A stretch of DNA of 64,000 nucleotides from positions 868,001-932,000 of the forward strand of contig CBDBFZ010000002.1 in the NCBI GenBank assembly GCA_965205225.1. The letters run 5' to 3'. Below are positions 9,269 to 17,905 of this stretch, piece after piece. The notes under the pieces are model-generated. The model had not been told where the DNA came from, ran no database searches, and worked only from the letters and a program-made list of their open reading frames with translations. The translations under genes and the position numbers were made by a program. Position 1 is the first letter of the stretch; each line of letters opens with the position of its first letter. The DNA comes from Litorimonas sp965205225. GTDB lineage: Bacteria > Pseudomonadota > Alphaproteobacteria > Caulobacterales > Maricaulaceae.

Positions 9269-12013
9269 CTACTGGTCGACCAACAGAGTCCAGCCCGTGT
9301 ACCAATTGTCATTGGCATCCTCGACGGCACCAATATAGGTCACGGCGTCAAAGAAGGGGTCCACCGCGTTGACATTGGTTGCCGTAACCGCCTGTTCAGG
9401 GGCGCCTGGGACATAGTTTTCGTCAGCAATGGTTGTAGTCCCGCCGATGATGACATTGGATCCAGCCGCAACAATGGCAGCCTGAGGGGCGCTATCGCTT
9501 TCAAGATCGGCATTGTTTCCGGCGATCAAGAAACTGTCCAGCGAGATGTTGCCAGCTGTGGCCTGGGCTGCGGTGGAGTCATCATCAATGTCAAAACCAG
9601 CATCCTGGAAGCCTGTGACGATACCATTGTACAGCGCTGCGTTGGTACCAGCACGCAGAACTATACCCGTTTCGCCTGCGGCTCCACCCACAAAGGTCAG
9701 GTTTGAGATCGTTGGGTTGGATCGTGGAAGCAATGCGTTGTTAGAACTACGGTTATCACCCTCGATACCCCGTTCACCCGCATCATCAGACTGATCGACA
9801 ATCACATATTGCACTTTACCGACCCAGCCGTCAGTCCAGTCAACACTGTCGTCGCCGATACCAGTCATGACGAGGTGTTTAGCATTGACCGCACCGCCGA
9901 AGAATTCGACACCGTCATCCACATTATTGTGGACCTGGATAAAGTCGACCTGCGTGCTGGATCCGACAGCCTGAAACGCGATACCGTTTAGCTGGTCTTC
10001 ATCGTTGATGAGATTGCCCGCGAAGGACACACGAGTGAAGAACAGGTTACCACTATTGTCATCGGCCGTAGCGCCGCCAAACAGGCCGGACGACCCTTCA
10101 CCGGCCTTTTCACACTGGATCGTTCCTCCCGTCGCGGTCCCGTCAATACAATCATTGATGGGCGCGCGGCCATTAATGACCAGGCCACCCCACTCGCCAC
10201 GATCAGTCGCCGCATTGTATGCGATGCCCGCCGCAGATTCTCCGAAGACTTCCTTGCGAGACGTCATCACCACCGGATTGCTGCGCGTGCCGTTGGAACG
10301 GATTTGTGATCCGCGGGCAATAACGAGATAGTCTGTTCCCGAGCGGCCAAAGATGGTTGTACCCGCATCGATTGTCAGAATGGCGGCAGACCGTCCTGCG
10401 ATCGGGTTTGCTGCGTCGGCACCCGTATCTTCACCGATGAAGACAGCGCCATCGAGCTGATAGACGAAGTTATTATTCAGACGCACATTTTGCGTAACGG
10501 TACCTGCCAGCTCACAGATTTGCTGTCCATTGACCGTTTCGCCTGTGCTGAGCGTGCCAGACGGACATTCCGTCGGGCGTTCGAACAGACCGAAGGTCCA
10601 ACCCTGCGCCCAGTTGCTGTCTACTGTTTCGGTCGGCGAGAAGGCACCGATATAATCAACACTGTCAAAGCCTGCTGTCATCGGTTCCGCTGCGGCAACG
10701 GCTTGCTCGGCTGCCCCCGGGAAGAATTCGTCGGCCAAGGAGCTGTTGCCCTGAATCACGTCCGGGCTGCCGGAAATCGCGGCGTCAGTGTTCACGGTTT
10801 CACTTGATTCGTCGCTTTCAATATTGTCGCCATTATCCAGAAACAAAGATGCAAATGAGAGTGCCCCGCTCTGTAGATTGGTCAGTGTGCTGGCATCATC
10901 AACATCGACACCTGCGTCCTGCCAGCCCGTGACAACACCATTAATGATGCGGCCATTCGTGCCTGCCCGGACGACAACACCCGTATCTCCGGCGTCACCA
11001 CCAATGAAGATGAAGTTGGAAATCAGCGGATTGGACGTGGGCGTCAGTGCATTGTTGGAGCTGCGATTATCGCCTTCGATACCGCGGTCGCCTGCGCCTG
11101 GGCCCTGTTTGACAAGCACATATTGCGAGCCCCCGATCCAGCCATCTGTCCAGTCAAGGCTATCATCGCCGACGCCCGTCAGAACCAGATAGTCACAGAC
11201 GACGGAGCCGCCAAAGAACTCCACACCATCATCGGCATTATTGTGAATCTGAATATGATCGCAGGTTGTGCCGGAACCGATGCCCTGAAATGCGATACCA
11301 TTCAGCTGATCCTCGTCATTGATCAGATTGCCCGCATATTTGACTTGCAAATATTGCAGTACACCAGAATTATCCGTCGCATCCGCGCCGCCAAACAGAC
11401 CAGACGAACCTTCACCAGACTTTTCGCAACCGGCTGTACCGCCCATTGCCGTGCCATCGATACAATCATTTATCGGCGCGAAGCCGTTAATAACAAGTCC
11501 GCCCCACAATCCGCGGTCATTGACGGGGTCTGCCGAGCCCTGAAGGTCTTGAATGGATGTCATGATAACCGGCTCAGACTGTGTACCCGTGACATTGAGG
11601 CGCGAACCGCGCGTCACAACCAGATAATCCTGTCCGGACCGGCCAAAGATTGTCGTACCCGCCGGGATCGTCAGAGCAGCGTTTGCGCCGCCGTCCACGC
11701 CGACGAAAACCGCGCCGTCGAGCGCGTAACCGTTTTCAGCCGTCAGCGTCAGGTTCTCAGAAATAGTGCCGCCAATCACGCAGGCTTCAACCGAACCAGT
11801 CGCATTTGTAATTGTTTCAAGCGTCGTCCCGAACGGGCAGTTATCATTCGGCACCAGATCGACATCTGCTTGAGTATTGCCGCCAGTCGTTGACGGATTG
11901 ATCGTTACGGGGCCTGTCGTGCCGGGGGAGGACGTAGTGCCACCGCCACAGGCGGATAGGACTAGGCCAGCGGTGGTGGTAAGAAGAGCCAGCTTTAGGG
12001 ACTGGTTGAACAT
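9269..12013 (-). CDS. Large outer-membrane/surface lipoprotein with two tandem ~420-residue domains
   Basis: The 914-residue product has a lipoprotein signal with lipobox LSAC (LVLSACGGG), then a low-complexity Gly/Thr/Ser linker to about residue 45. Two homologous units follow. Unit 1 (about 55-465) and unit 2 (about 480-910) share the ordered motifs LDGAVF(V/I)G, AGTTIFGRSG, DYLV, WGGLVINGFAPINDCIDGT (or GRAPINDCIDGT), GEGSSGLFGGA, GNLINDEDQLNGIAFQ, HNN.DDGVEFFGG and DW(T)DGW. The glycine/asparagine-rich repetitive pattern resembles right-handed beta-helix surface proteins; that fold is inference. Conserved cysteine pairs (DNCPFG, EACVIG, NDCIDG, CEKSGEG) suggest disulfides outside the cytoplasm. 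It precedes the TonB receptor, as surface lipoproteins that capture ligand for such receptors often do. I do not recognise a named family. Confidence 0.85.
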   Translation of the reverse strand: MFNQSLKLALLTTTAGLVLSACGGGTTSSPGTTGPVTINPSTTGGNTQADVDLVPNDNCPFGTTLETITNATGSVEACVIGGTISENLTLTAENGYALDGAVFVGVDGGANAALTIPAGTTIFGRSGQDYLVVTRGSRLNVTGTQSEPVIMTSIQDLQGSADPVNDRGLWGGLVINGFAPINDCIDGTAMGGTAGCEKSGEGSSGLFGGADATDNSGVLQYLQVKYAGNLINDEDQLNGIAFQGIGSGTTCDHIQIHNNADDGVEFFGGSVVCDYLVLTGVGDDSLDWTDGWIGGSQYVLVKQGPGAGDRGIEGDNRSSNNALTPTSNPLISNFIFIGGDAGDTGVVVRAGTNGRIINGVVTGWQDAGVDVDDASTLTNLQSGALSFASLFLDNGDNIESDESSETVNTDAAISGSPDVIQGNSSLADEFFPGAAEQAVAAAEPMTAGFDSVDYIGAFSPTETVDSNWAQGWTFGLFERPTECPSGTLSTGETVNGQQICELAGTVTQNVRLNNNFVYQLDGAVFIGEDTGADAANPIAGRSAAILTIDAGTTIFGRSGTDYLVIARGSQIRSNGTRSNPVVMTSRKEVFGESAAGIAYNAATDRGEWGGLVINGRAPINDCIDGTATGGTIQCEKAGEGSSGLFGGATADDNSGNLFFTRVSFAGNLINDEDQLNGIAFQAVGSSTQVDFIQVHNNVDDGVEFFGGAVNAKHLVMTGIGDDSVDWTDGWVGKVQYVIVDQSDDAGERGIEGDNRSSNNALLPRSNPTISNLTFVGGAAGETGIVLRAGTNAALYNGIVTGFQDAGFDIDDDSTAAQATAGNISLDSFLIAGNNADLESDSAPQAAIVAAGSNVIIGGTTTIADENYVPGAPEQAVTATNVNAVDPFFDAVTYIGAVEDANDNWYTGWTLLVDQ

Positions 12014-12133
12014 GGATAAGCCTCACGAGGGACAAGAATTCGGTCATGAGGGAATCGATTTATCAGCCCTCGATTTGTGAGGGGGCAACACCATTTGTTT
12101 GTGACGAGAGGGCAATGAATCCGTGTCCGTTTG

Positions 12134-12162
12134 GTGAAAGGACAGTGAAAGTTCAATGACAG
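12134..12162 (-). promoter_or_regulatory. Triple Pho-box-like repeat upstream of the lipoprotein-receptor operon
   Basis: Read on the minus strand, three heptamers CTGTCAT, CTTTCAC and CTTTCAC are spaced exactly 11 bases apart, start to start. This is the 7+4 architecture of PhoB sites (consensus CTGTCAT-N4-CTGTCAT). The array lies about 120 bases before the lipoprotein ATG in the direction of transcription. PhoB binding is established for such repeats in proteobacteria. That it operates here is inference from the match. Confidence 0.7.
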
Positions 12163-12262
12163 AACTCTCTTCATCTACCATAAGACATTGAACTTAAATG
12201 AAAAAACTTGCCCTGATGGGCAGGTTAAAATTTTTCGATCTGTAAATTCGGTTATGAAATCG

Positions 12263-12832
12263 TTATGGCGTTTCGAGTGTCGCCATCTGCTCAGCGACGG
12301 CGGTCCATCCGGGACGCAGGCTCAAAGCACGCTCATAAGCATTGCGCGCATCTACCTTGGCTCCGGCCATTTGATAGGTCAGTCCAAGACCATATTCCGC
12401 AATTGGCGCGATCTTGCCGCGATTATTGCAATCTTCGAACTTGCGGCGGGCTTTGGCCAGATCGTTTTGCATCATGGCGGTGAAACCATGACCGAGCAAT
12501 TCCAAACTCTCATCATTTTTCAATTCGCCGGCCCGAGTGAAATCACCAGCCGCATCATCGTAGCGGCCCAGAGCCATGCGGTGCAGAGCGCGCCGCGTAT
12601 AGAGATGGGCGCGAACCTCATTACTGGGTTGTGCAGCCCGGATGGCTTTTGAGCAGGCGCGCACTGCGCGCGAGGAGCTTTCAGTTGAGAGGCAATCATC
12701 GATATCGGCCTGTGCAGCCGCGGGAACGGTATTCAAACTATTGGCAATGGATGAATTAGAAAAGGTTTCAGTAGCTGAGGTGGCGACCGCAGTTGCCAAG
12801 ACTAATCCGGCGGCAAGGTAGAGTGATTTCAT
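12263..12832 (-). CDS. Exported tetratricopeptide-repeat protein
   Basis: The 189-residue product has a signal peptide (MKSLYLAAGLVLATAVATSA). It then has a predicted helical region with at least three TPR-like helix pairs: HLYTRRALHRMALGRYDDAA, EYGLGLTYQMAGAKVDARNA and AYERALSLRPGWTAVAEQM. Two cysteines (DDCLSTE, VRACSKA) may form a periplasmic disulfide. It is encoded just upstream of the lipoprotein-receptor pair on the same strand, with its own Pho-box-like site about 130 bases before the start. It is probably a periplasmic partner or assembly factor for the same system. The exact role is unknown. Confidence 0.8.
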   Translation of the reverse strand: MKSLYLAAGLVLATAVATSATETFSNSSIANSLNTVPAAAQADIDDCLSTESSSRAVRACSKAIRAAQPSNEVRAHLYTRRALHRMALGRYDDAAGDFTRAGELKNDESLELLGHGFTAMMQNDLAKARRKFEDCNNRGKIAPIAEYGLGLTYQMAGAKVDARNAYERALSLRPGWTAVAEQMATLETP

Positions 12833-12933
12833 CTCAAGTCTCCAGTTTAGTGCTGAATTTTTATGGATTTGGCGTCCCTGCTATCAGCTTCGCGAGACAC
12901 ACTTGTCAATTCTGTGAAATTTATATGACATAG

Positions 12934-12976
12934 CTGTCACATAAACGTCAATAGTATAATGACAGTTATGTGACAA
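12934..12976. promoter_or_regulatory. Pair of back-to-back Pho-box-like sites
   Basis: On the minus strand, TTGTCAC-ATAA-CTGTCAT (12976 to 12959) is nearly a perfect Pho box pointing at the TPR gene. On the plus strand, CTGTCAC-ATAA-ACGTCAA (12934-12951) points the other way. The outer ten bases of the two sites form a perfect inverted repeat (TGTCACATAA / TTATGTGACA). A TATACT element immediately after the minus-strand site could serve as a -10. The plus-facing site now points into an insertion element. Confidence 0.65.
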
Positions 12977-13025
12977 CACATGTCGCAGAACCGTAAAGGT
13001 GATAAATCACCTTGCAATGCCGCAT

Positions 13026-13058
13026 AAAAAACCCGCATCGCGGTAACCGAGATGCGGG
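13026..13058 (-). terminator. Rho-independent terminator reading leftward
   Basis: Stem CCCGCATC / GATGCGGG with an 11-base loop is followed on the minus strand by six T residues. It would end transcription coming from the right. The nearest rightward minus-strand host gene is lysC, now 3.4 kb away beyond the insertion array, so this may be the displaced lysC terminator (inference). Confidence 0.65.
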
Positions 13059-13124
13059 AAAAGTCAGGATGGTCGCGGCTATAGTCGTAGCACGCGCCCC
13101 TCTAGGATAGACGCATAAGTCTAG

Positions 13125-13985
13125 GTTGTAGTGAAGAATTAATCATTTGAGCCAGATCTTGATAGCTGCGATATAGACGAAGCCCATATAGTTTTGGATA
13201 TGCTTGTCATAGCGCGTATCCACACGCCGGAACTGTTTGAGATAGCCAAAGAAGCGCTCGACAATATTACGTTCCTTATACAAAGCCATATCAGTTTGCC
13301 TTGGCTTGCGCGCATTTTTCCGGAACGGAATAACGGGCATAGCCCCGCTCTCATTCACCGCGTCTATAACGCACCGGCCATCATAGCCCTTATCCGCCAA
13401 GACATGATCCGCCTTAAACCCTGCCAATAAGGCGGCGGCTTGCGTCATTTCGCTACAATGCCCGCCCGTTGCTATCAGGCGCAGAGGTAAACCCAATGCA
13501 TCTGTCAGCCCATGTATTTTTGTCGTCAGGCCGCCCTTGGAACGTCCCCCCCCTGGAACGCCCCAATGCATGGGCATCAGGCCCCCTTTTTTATGCCGCG
13601 CCCCGGCCGCTTGGGCATGCGCCCGCACAATTGTGGCATCCATCATCAGCCACTCTTGATCAGCGTGAGTGCGCAAGGCCTTAAAGACATCTTCTAAAAC
13701 CCCGGCCTCAACCCAGAGATAATAACGCCGTTTGACACTGTCAAAACGCCCGAACCGTTCGGGTAAATCGCGCCAACGCCCGCCCGAACGGGCCATCCAC
13801 AACAAAGCATCAATGAAAAGCCTGTTATTGGCGTTGCGACCCGGTTTCCCTGTGCTCCCATAAGGCAAATAAGGCTTTAAACGGCTCCATTGTTCATCCG
13901 TAAGTTCCTGATAACCAGACATATGTGCGCTCCTGACAAAATGAAGGAACATTATAGAAAATAAAAGTTAACTCTTCACTACAGC
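13125..13985 (-). mobile_element. IS5-family element, copy 1 (complete)
   Basis: An 861-bp element is bounded by imperfect inverted repeats (GTTGTAGTGAAGAATTAA at the left and GCTGTAGTGAAGAGTTAA, inverted, at the right). It is flanked on both sides by CTAG, a 4-base target duplication as expected for the IS5 group. It carries one intact transposase gene on the minus strand. Two further copies lie inverted 0.7 kb to the right. Confidence 0.85.
13143..13922 (-). CDS. IS5-family transposase (intact copy)
   Basis: This is a DDE transposase of about 259 residues. The start is placed at MSGYQELTDEQWSRLKPYLP; the longer frame adds ten residues that belong to the element end. DDE residues sit in MDATIVRAH, ADKGYDG and NIVERFFGYLKQ, and the typical C-terminus is ATRYDKH-like (here RVDTRYDKHIQNYMG). 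An eight-G tract in the coding strand encodes PGGGR. Both sibling copies have lesions exactly at this tract, so this is the only copy able to make full-length enzyme. Confidence 0.93.
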   Translation of the reverse strand: MSGYQELTDEQWSRLKPYLPYGSTGKPGRNANNRLFIDALLWMARSGGRWRDLPERFGRFDSVKRRYYLWVEAGVLEDVFKALRTHADQEWLMMDATIVRAHAQAAGARHKKGGLMPMHWGVPGGGRSKGGLTTKIHGLTDALGLPLRLIATGGHCSEMTQAAALLAGFKADHVLADKGYDGRCVIDAVNESGAMPVIPFRKNARKPRQTDMALYKERNIVERFFGYLKQFRRVDTRYDKHIQNYMGFVYIAAIKIWLK

Positions 13986-14020
13986 CTAGGCTGTAGTGAA
14001 GAGTTAACTTTAGGTCATGC
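13986..14020. repeat. Stub of the IS5-family element end
   Basis: A CTAG followed by 22 bases identical to the left terminus of copy 2 breaks off and is followed by AGGTCATGCCTAG. It is the reverse complement of the copy 1 end, making a palindrome centred on CCTAGG. This is a relic of another insertion or of a rearrangement among the copies. Confidence 0.7.
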
Positions 14021-14733
14021 CTAGTTGATTGGCTCCGCATAGGATCTAAGTCACTGTATGCAATGAAAATCATTATTCAAAAGGTTCGCATCTGTCCGAG
14101 CGCAAAATTCGGGAGGTCGTTCGCTGCTTCGCCGCTGATCTGACAACCCTGCAAACAGCCCAACTGACAGGGCTTAACCGTAACACCATCAACCGGATCT
14201 ACCGCGCTCTTCGCGAACGCATCCATTGGGCCTGCGAGGCGGACAAACCCTTCTTCGGCGTGGTCGAGGTTGATGAAAGCTATTTCGGCGCAACCCGCGT
14301 CAAGGGCAAACGCGGGCGCGGAGCCTATGGCAAGACCACCCTGTTTGGCATCTACGAACGGGCCGGGCGGGTCTATACCGAGATCGTGCCAGACTGCTCC
14401 AGAGCCACCCTACAGGGGATTATCCGGGGTAGGGTTAACCCGTCTTCCATCATCAACTCCGATGGCTGGCGCGGCTATAACGGACTGGTCGATATAGGCT
14501 ATGGTCATTATCGGGTAGATCATTCCAGGGACGAGTTCGCCCAGGGCCCAACCCACATCAACGGCATCGAAGGCTTCTGGGGGCTGGCCAAGGTGCGTCT
14601 AGCGAAGTTTAAGGGCGTTCCAAAACACACCTTTCATCTACACCTGAAGGAAACGGAATGGAGATATAATCACAGGCTTGAAGACAAGTACAAAACCCTG
14701 TTACGATACTTCAGAGAAAATCTAATCAACTAG
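14021..14733 (+). mobile_element. IS1595-family element between IS5-family copies
   Basis: About 713 bases are bounded by short inverted ends (CTAGTTGATT at the left, AATCAACTAG at the right) and carry one IS1595-type transposase reading frame. It lies between the element stub and copy 2, so the elements are nested or stacked. The true termini are uncertain because only about ten terminal bases match. Confidence 0.6.
14063..14733 (+). pseudogene. IS1595-family transposase with 5' frameshift
   Basis: From 14260 (GTG) there is a 157-residue open frame with the IS1595 core: VEVDESYFGA, the KGKRGRGAYGK region, INSDGWRGYNGL and HINGIEGFWGLAK. The same frame is open further upstream and encodes the helix-turn-helix part (LTTLQTAQLTGLNRNTINR), but it has no start codon before a TAA. 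The only suitable ATG (14063) is one base out of phase in an A-run: AAAA instead of five As would restore MKNHYSKGSH. Either one base was lost, or translation relies on slippage. The catalytic core is otherwise intact. Confidence 0.75.
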
Positions 14734-15578
14734 GCTGTAGTGAAGAGTTAACTTTTATTTTCTATAATGTTCCTTCATTTTGTCAGGAGCGCACATATGT
14801 CTGGTTATCAGGAACTTACGGAGGAACAATGGAGCCGTTTAAAGCCTTATTTGCCTTATGGGAGCACAGGGAAACCGGGTCGCAACGCCAATAACAGGCT
14901 TTTCATTGATGCTTTGTTGTGGATGGCCCGTTCGGGCGGGCGTTGGCGCGATTTACCCGAACGGTTCGGGCGTTTTGACAGTGTCAAACGGCGTTATTAT
15001 CTCTGGGTTGAGGCCGGGGTTTTAGAAGATGTCTTTAAGGCCTTGCGCACTCACGCTGATCAAGAGTGGCTGATGATGGATGCCACAATTGTGCGGGCGC
15101 ATGCCCAAGCGGCCGGGGCGCGGCATAAAAAGGGGGGCCTGATGCCCACGCATTGGGGCGTTCCAAGGGCGGCCTGACGACAAAAATACATGGGCTGACA
15201 GATGCATTGGGTTTACCTCTGCGCCTGATAGCAACGGGCGGGCATTGTAGCGAAATGACGCAAGCCGCCGCCTTATTGGCAGGGTTTAAGGCGGATCATG
15301 TCTTGGCGGATAAGGGCTATGATGGCCGGTGCGTTATAGACGCGGTGAATGAGAGCGGGGCTATGCCCGTTATTCCGTCCCGGAAAAATGTGCGCAAGCC
15401 AAGGCAAACTGATATGGCTTTGTATAAGGAACGTAATATTGTCGAGCGTTTCTTTGGCTATCTCAAACAGTTCCGGCGTGTGGCTACGCGATATGACAAG
15501 CATATCCAAAACTATATGGGCTTCGTCTATATCGCAGCTATCAAAATCTGGCTCAAATGATTAATTCTTCACTACGAC
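14734..15578 (+). mobile_element. IS5-family element, copy 2 (inactivated)
   Basis: An 845-bp copy flanked by CTAG on both sides, with the same terminal repeats as copy 1 but in the opposite orientation. It is shorter than copy 1 because of an internal deletion in the transposase gene. Confidence 0.85.
14797..15560 (+). pseudogene. IS5-family transposase, copy 2, broken by a 14-base deletion
   Basis: The product matches copy 1 until HWGVP, where the frame stops at RAA. The remaining half continues in another frame (GRSKGGLTTKIHGLTD onward). Comparison with copy 1 shows loss of one GTTCCA repeat together with the G-tract between the two repeats, 14 bases in all. This is a simple slippage or recombination deletion between short direct repeats. 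The DDE triad is split between frames. Confidence 0.9.
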
Positions 15579-15593
15579 CTAGGCATGACCCAC

Positions 15594-16435
15594 CTTTTAT
15601 TTTCTATAATGTTCCTTCATTTTTGTCAGGAGCGCACATATGTCTGGTTATCAGGAACTTACGGATGAACAATGGAGCCGTTTAAAGCCTTATTTGCCTT
15701 ATGGGAGCACAGGGAAACCGGGTCGCAACGCCAATAACAGGCTTTTCATTGATGCTTTGTTGTGGATGGCCCGTTCGGGCGGGCGTTGGCGCGATTTACC
15801 CGAACGGTTCGGGCGTTTTGACAGTGTCAAACGGCGTTATTATCTCTGGGTTGAGGCCGGGGTTTTAGAAGATGTCTTTAAGGCCTTGCGCACTCACGCT
15901 GATCAAGAGTGGCTGATGATGGATGCCACAATTGTGCGGGCGCATGCCCAAGCGGCCGGGGCGCGGCATAAAAAAGGGGGCCTGATGCCCACGCATTGGG
16001 GCGTTCCAGGGGGGACGTTCCAAGGGCGGCCTGACGACAAAAATACATGGGCTGACAGATGCATTGGGTTTAGCTCTGCGCCTGATAGCAACGGGCGGGC
16101 ATTGTAGCGAAATGACGCAAGCCGCCGCCTTATTGGCAGGGTTTAAGGCGGATCATGTCTTGGCGGATAAGGGCTATGATGGCCGGTGCGTTATAGACGC
16201 GGTGAATGAGAGCGGGGCTATGCCCGTTATTCCGTCCCGGAAAAATGCGCGCAAGCCAAGGCAAACTGATATGGCTTTGTATAAGGAACGTAATATTGTC
16301 GAGCGTTTCTTTGGCTATCTCAAACAGTTCCGGCGTGTGGCTACGCGATATGACAAGCATATCCAAAACTATATGGGCTTCGTCTATATCGCAGCTATCA
16401 AAATCTGGCTCAAATGATTAATTCTTCTCTACGAC
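15594..16435 (+). mobile_element. IS5-family element, copy 3 (left end truncated)
   Basis: This copy has the same orientation as copy 2. The right end is complete, with CTAG at 16436. The left end lacks the terminal repeat and begins inside the leader (CTTTTATTTTC). Both flanks carry the same 14 bases CTAGGCATGACCCA (15579 and 16436), so copies 2 and 3 look like a tandem amplification with an 857-base period. Confidence 0.8.
15640..16417 (+). pseudogene. IS5-family transposase, copy 3, broken by 2-base slippage
   Basis: The gene is identical to copy 1 in layout, but the eight-G tract is six Gs long. The frame therefore shifts after HWGVPGG and ends at residue 156. The C-terminal half with the second catalytic D and the E is open in the alternate frame. 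Outside the tract it is nearly identical to the other copies, so the lesion is recent. Confidence 0.9.
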
Positions 16436-16500
16436 CTAGGCATGACCCATGATTTTTTTGGGATGAACCTGACACTGATCCCGGTCAGATAATCAACAGC

Positions 16501-17787
16501 TTACGGAGCTGTTACAGGCGGCGCCGACGTCTCATGGAGGTCAAACGCACTGTGCAGCGCACGCACAGCCAGTTCCGTATATTCACTGTCGATCAGGACA
16601 CTGATCTTGATTTCAGACGTGGCGATGACTTCGATGTTGATACCCCGTTCGGCCAGCGCTTCGAACATCGTCTGTGCCACACCGGTGTGCGACCGCATAC
16701 CAATACCGACGACAGAGACCTTAGTCACATCGCGGTCATGTTTGAGAGATTGGAACCCGATATCGCTTTGCGCAGCTTCCAGTGCGGCCAGTGCATCGTC
16801 GAGATCACGCTCGCCAACCGTAAATGTCAGGTTGGCCGCATTATCAGACCGGGAAATACCCTGGACAATCATGTCCACAATTACATTGACGTCGCTCATG
16901 GCCTTACAGACCTTGGCGACCATACCGGGTTTGTCGCTAAGTCTCAGCAGGGTGATCTGGGCTTCATCGCGTGAATAGGCGACACCGGAAACGACGCGCT
17001 CTTCCATGGTTTGATCCTCGTGACAGACGAGAGTGCCGGGATTGTCCTGGCCCTCAATGACCATCGACGTCAGCACCCAGATGGGCAAATTATTATTCAT
17101 GGCCAGTTCGACGGACCGGACCTGAAGCACCTTGGCCCCGAGCGAGGCCAGTTCCATCATCTCCTCGAAGGCGATACGGTTCAGGCGGCGTGCTTCCGGC
17201 ACAATATGTGGGTCGGTCGTATAAATACCATCTACATCAGTATAGATATCGCAACGATCCGCTTTCAGCGCGACCGCAAGCGCCACAGCCGATGTATCAG
17301 ATCCGCCGCGCCCCAGTGTCGAGATCCGGTCATCATCATTGACGCCTTGGAATCCGGCGACCACCGCAACATTGCCGTCAGAGAGGCTAGGCCCAATCGC
17401 TGAACTCTCGATCTCGGCAATGCGGGCTTTAGAGTGGGACATGTCCGTACGCAGCGGGATCTGCCAGCCGAGCCATGACCGGGCACGAATGCCGCGGCGT
17501 CGCATGGCAATGGCGAGTAAACCGGAGGTGACCTGCTCGCCTGACGCGACGATAGAGTCATATTCGTCGTGAATATCACCGCCGCATTTATCTTCACCGA
17601 GGGGACAATCAGCATCCAACGCATCAACTAATGAAACGAGTCGGTTCGTTTCTCCGCTCATAGCAGAGACGACAACAGCGACCTCGTGGCCAGCGTCGAC
17701 TTCTTTCTCAATCAGCTTTGACACCGCCCGGATCCGATCCAGATCCGCGACCGAAGTGCCCCCAAATTTCATGACGATACGGCCCAT
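16501..17787 (-). CDS. lysC: Aspartate kinase
   Basis: It phosphorylates aspartate, the first step toward lysine, threonine, methionine and diaminopimelate for peptidoglycan. The 428-residue protein has the N-terminal KFGGTSVAD motif, the GRGGSDTSAVALA active-site loop and YTDVDGIYTTDP, followed by two ACT domains (DKPGMVAKV and SHTGVAQTMFEAL) that bind amino-acid effectors. The start at 17787 (MGRIVMKFGG) is preferred over an upstream TTG because GAGAAG lies at ribosome-site distance. The genes on both sides are mobile-element debris, so it now stands alone. Confidence 0.97.
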   Translation of the reverse strand: MGRIVMKFGGTSVADLDRIRAVSKLIEKEVDAGHEVAVVVSAMSGETNRLVSLVDALDADCPLGEDKCGGDIHDEYDSIVASGEQVTSGLLAIAMRRRGIRARSWLGWQIPLRTDMSHSKARIAEIESSAIGPSLSDGNVAVVAGFQGVNDDDRISTLGRGGSDTSAVALAVALKADRCDIYTDVDGIYTTDPHIVPEARRLNRIAFEEMMELASLGAKVLQVRSVELAMNNNLPIWVLTSMVIEGQDNPGTLVCHEDQTMEERVVSGVAYSRDEAQITLLRLSDKPGMVAKVCKAMSDVNVIVDMIVQGISRSDNAANLTFTVGERDLDDALAALEAAQSDIGFQSLKHDRDVTKVSVVGIGMRSHTGVAQTMFEALAERGINIEVIATSEIKISVLIDSEYTELAVRALHSAFDLHETSAPPVTAP

Positions 17788-17905
17788 TAGCTTCTCGATT
17801 GATTGCAACAGTGATTAATCGGCGACTCATAAGTCGAGTGAGTATAATCAGCAAAGGAAAACGCACAGAATTAGCGCTCGAAAATCTCTTCTGTATATTA
17901 TATCA

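Noticed and set aside
11123..11893. Plus-strand frame of 256 codons
   Set aside because: It is antisense to the duplicated lipoprotein, and similar shadow frames recur in the second half at matching positions.
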